Assembly (NCBI GenBank): GCA_021791995.1
Contig: JAJYVN010000039.1
Location: 7,440 to 14,784, forward strand
Source: Bacillota bacterium
GTDB lineage: Bacteria > Bacillota > Sulfobacillia > RBS10-35 > JAJYVN01
Reading direction: 5' to 3'
DNA length: 7,345 bases
Shown piece by piece: positions 5,024 through 7,345 of the stretch. How positions within the stretch are numbered: position 1 is the stretch's first letter; each line of letters starts with the position of its first letter. A program made the position numbers and the translations under genes. The notes below the pieces were generated by a model. It was not told the origin of the DNA and searched no databases. It saw nothing but the letters and a program-made list of their open reading frames with translations.

Positions 5024-7282
5024 GTGGACGAGCAAGCGGATGAGGTTCAGGACGGTGCGCGGGGGAAGCACGGAGCACGGATCTTCCGCACCGAGATCGG
5101 TGGTCGGCCGCTGGTGGCGGAGATTGGTGCCATCGCGAAACAGGCCAATGGTGCGGTGCTTCTGAGGTATGGTGACACCGTCGTGTTGACGACCGCCACT
5201 GCAGAGCCTCGGCCGCGGCCCGATATTGATTTCCTACCACTTCGCACGGACTTTGAGGAACGGCAATACGCGGCGGGCCGAATTCCAGGATCTTTCTTTC
5301 GTCGCGAAGGACGACCAACGGAACGCGCCACGCTTTCCGCGCGGCTGATGGATCGCCCCATTCGGCCACTGTTTCCCGAGGGATACCGCAACGATACACA
5401 GGTGGTCGCTACCGTGATGGCCTACGACGGGGAGAACGCCCCCGATCTGACCGCAATGGTGGGGGCATCCATTGCCCTTTCCGTGTCGGACATCCCGTTT
5501 CTGGGACCCATTGGAGCAGTGACGGTCGGGCTTGTGGATGGTACGTTCGTGGCCAATCCGATCCCGTCGGTGTTGGCGCGCTCTGACTTGGAACTGGTCG
5601 TGGCAGGTAGCGAAGACGCGCTTTTAATGGTGGAAGCGGGTGCCAATGAGGTGCCCGAAGACCAGATTATTGCTGCATTGCAGTTCGGCCATGCGGAGAT
5701 CCGCAAACTCGTGGCCTGGCAGCGGCACATCATGGCCGTCGTCGGACGGCCCAAGATGACCGTTGCGGCCCCGCAGGGCACATCCGACGTGGACGCCTTG
5801 GTGCGGACGCTGGCGACCCAGGCCATGCGCCACGCGATTCTAAATCCGGATAAGCTCGCGCGGGAACGCGACATGGAGGAAGTTTCCGAACGGGTCCGCC
5901 AAGAAGCCCTCGAACGCTTCCCGGGACAGGAAATTGCGGTGGCATCGGCCTTGCACGACGTGGAAAAGGCGGAAACACGCAGTCTGATCCTGGAGCGTGG
6001 GGTGCGACCCGACGGGCGCAAACTGGACGAAATCCGACCCATCTGGTGCGAGACCGGCATCCTGCCTCGGGTTCATGGTAGCGCGGTCTTCACGCGCGGG
6101 CAAACCCAGGTCATTACGGTGGCGGCGTTGGGTTCCATTTCGGACCGCCAATTGATCGATTCGATTGGCGAACGCGAAGAGTTCAAGCGCTACATCCACC
6201 ACTACAATTTCCCACCATACAGCACTGGAGAGGTACGCCCGATGCGGTCGCCTGGTCGGCGGGAGATCGGTCATGGTGCCCTGGCCGAGCGGGCCCTGGT
6301 GCGGATGGTCCCCAATGAAGAAGCATTCCCCTATACCATTCGACTGGTGTCCGAAGTCGTCGAGAGTAACGGTTCCACCTCCCAGGCATCGGTCTGTGGC
6401 AGCACCCTAGCGCTGATGGATGCGGGCGTACCGATCATTCGTCCCGTCGCTGGCATCGCGATGGGATTGGTCAAGGAGGGGGATCGCGCCGCGATCCTTT
6501 CGGACATCCAGGGCATCGAGGACCACTTGGGTGACATGGACTTCAAGGTCGCTGGAACGGAGCGTGGCGTCACAGCGATCCAAATGGACATGAAGGTGCA
6601 GGGGCTCGATGCCGATCTTCTATCGCAGGCCCTGGAGCAGGCGAGGGTCGGGCGCATGTTCATCCTGGGGCGCATGCTCGAAGCGATTGCCGCACCACGC
6701 AGTGAACTCAGTCCGTACGCGCCACGCATTCGGGTCATGCAAATCGATCCCGAACGGATTCGTGATGTGATCGGATCCGGGGGCAAGACGATCAACCGCA
6801 TCATCGCCGAAACGGGCGCGGATGTGGATGTCGAAGACAGCGGTCGGGTGTTCATTGCTGCCCCGAACAGTGAGGCTGGGGCGCGGGCCGAGGAGTGGAT
6901 TACGCGACTGACGCGCGATCCCGTGCCCGGTGAGGTGTATGTGGGCAAGGTTGTTCGCCTGATGAACTTCGGGGCGTTCGTCGAGATTGTCCCGGGCAAG
7001 GAAGGACTTGTGCACATCAGTGAGTTGGCTAAGGGACGAGTTCCTACGGTGGAGGATGTCGTCGAGGTAGGCGACCAAATCATCGTCAAGGTCAAGGAGA
7101 TTGATGATCGGGGCAGGCTCAACTTTTCACGTCGGGACGCGCTGTTGACCGTTCCAGGTGCCGAGGAACGCGAGGTCATTCGGCCAAAGCCCGAACGCGT
7201 TGAATCCGCCGAGGAAGCCCGCGGATCCAACGGTCGCCCGCGTTCGACGGACGGACGTCCACCGCACGGGGAGCGACGCTAA
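5024..7282 (+). CDS. pnp: polynucleotide phosphorylase (polyribonucleotide nucleotidyltransferase)
   Basis: The 752-residue PNPase is a trimeric 3'-to-5' exonuclease that phosphorolyses RNA to nucleoside diphosphates and can add tails. The layout is complete: RNase PH domain 1 (about 20-150, with FFRREGRPTE at 91-100), a helical linker, RNase PH domain 2 (about 320-550), KH (GSGG at 584-587) and S1 (636-706). Active-site residues align with the E. coli enzyme: Asp500, Asp506 and Lys508 in EDHLGDMDFK, and the phosphate-binding site SNGSTSQAS (451-453), where Thr452 replaces a Ser. The start is GTG 5024, 7 bases after AGGGGG (5011-5016). It gives an N-terminus about 14 residues longer than E. 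coli. The 46-residue charged tail after S1 looks disordered. It lies downstream of rpsO, probably in one transcription unit. Confidence 0.97.
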   Translation: MDEQADEVQDGARGKHGARIFRTEIGGRPLVAEIGAIAKQANGAVLLRYGDTVVLTTATAEPRPRPDIDFLPLRTDFEERQYAAGRIPGSFFRREGRPTERATLSARLMDRPIRPLFPEGYRNDTQVVATVMAYDGENAPDLTAMVGASIALSVSDIPFLGPIGAVTVGLVDGTFVANPIPSVLARSDLELVVAGSEDALLMVEAGANEVPEDQIIAALQFGHAEIRKLVAWQRHIMAVVGRPKMTVAAPQGTSDVDALVRTLATQAMRHAILNPDKLARERDMEEVSERVRQEALERFPGQEIAVASALHDVEKAETRSLILERGVRPDGRKLDEIRPIWCETGILPRVHGSAVFTRGQTQVITVAALGSISDRQLIDSIGEREEFKRYIHHYNFPPYSTGEVRPMRSPGRREIGHGALAERALVRMVPNEEAFPYTIRLVSEVVESNGSTSQASVCGSTLALMDAGVPIIRPVAGIAMGLVKEGDRAAILSDIQGIEDHLGDMDFKVAGTERGVTAIQMDMKVQGLDADLLSQALEQARVGRMFILGRMLEAIAAPRSELSPYAPRIRVMQIDPERIRDVIGSGGKTINRIIAETGADVDVEDSGRVFIAAPNSEAGARAEEWITRLTRDPVPGEVYVGKVVRLMNFGAFVEIVPGKEGLVHISELAKGRVPTVEDVVEVGDQIIVKVKEIDDRGRLNFSRRDALLTVPGAEEREVIRPKPERVESAEEARGSNGRPRSTDGRPPHGERR

Positions 7283-7345
7283 CCATCGAATCAATGCGTG
7301 CCGTGCGGAGGGATGGCGAATCGGAAGACGTGGGCCGCTACTCCA
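7283..7345. other. 63-base region after pnp, no assignable gene
   Basis: Two plus-strand frames stay open to the edge: ATG 7294 (MRAVRRDGES) and ATG 7313 (MANRKTWAATP). The second has GGAGGG immediately before it, too close to be a normal ribosome site. The basic-then-hydrophobic look of MANRKTWAA could begin a signal peptide, but too little is visible. No terminator hairpin with a T run is present. Confidence 0.3.

Noticed and set aside
6331..7230. 299-codon minus-strand open frame inside pnp
   Set aside because: Ser/Arg/Pro-rich shadow of the KH and S1 region of pnp.

Overview
The window is GC-rich bacterial DNA. It has an accessory-looking left half and a conserved housekeeping block at the right. 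Two genes in the classic rpsO-pnp order (ribosomal protein S15, then polynucleotide phosphorylase) lie on the plus strand. GTG and probable TTG starts, strong Shine-Dalgarno sequences, a TnpB-type transposon protein and a GH36 alpha-galactosidase suggest a GC-rich Gram-positive or Chloroflexota-like bacterium, perhaps thermophilic. The sequence alone does not fix the taxon.

Left to right: 1-726 is the C-terminal half of a TnpB/OrfB-family RNA-guided nuclease, cut by the window edge. Bases 727-1437 hold no confident gene. They contain a dense series of inverted repeats (732-1000) that could be the guide-RNA scaffold or right end of the TnpB element, a possible decayed small ORF (1028-1281), an 11-bp tandem duplication (1311-1332) and a terminator cluster (1380-1467). 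The terminators face a minus-strand gene for an unrecognised two-part protein (1471-2187). A short gap with a 9-bp inverted repeat (2328-2356) follows. Then comes a minus-strand GH36 alpha-galactosidase (2396-4404) split into two frames at a run of six G. Its start region is shared, divergently, with the rpsO promoter and leader (4405-4627). rpsO (4628-4900) and pnp (5024-7282) follow, separated by a 123-base spacer with hairpins. The last 63 bases show no assignable gene.

S15 and PNPase form the usual translation and RNA-turnover cluster and appear intact, with all catalytic residues visible. The alpha-galactosidase is the most informative oddity. Both halves together make a complete enzyme, but the break falls a few residues before the catalytic acid/base. 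A -1 slip on the heptamer G_GGG_GGC would restore the exact expected sequence. A sequencing error, a recent null mutation and recoding all remain possible. The TnpB gene also shows a short stretch where another frame looks more protein-like, again at homopolymer runs, which raises the weight of base-calling error. I found no CRISPR array, tRNA or rRNA.
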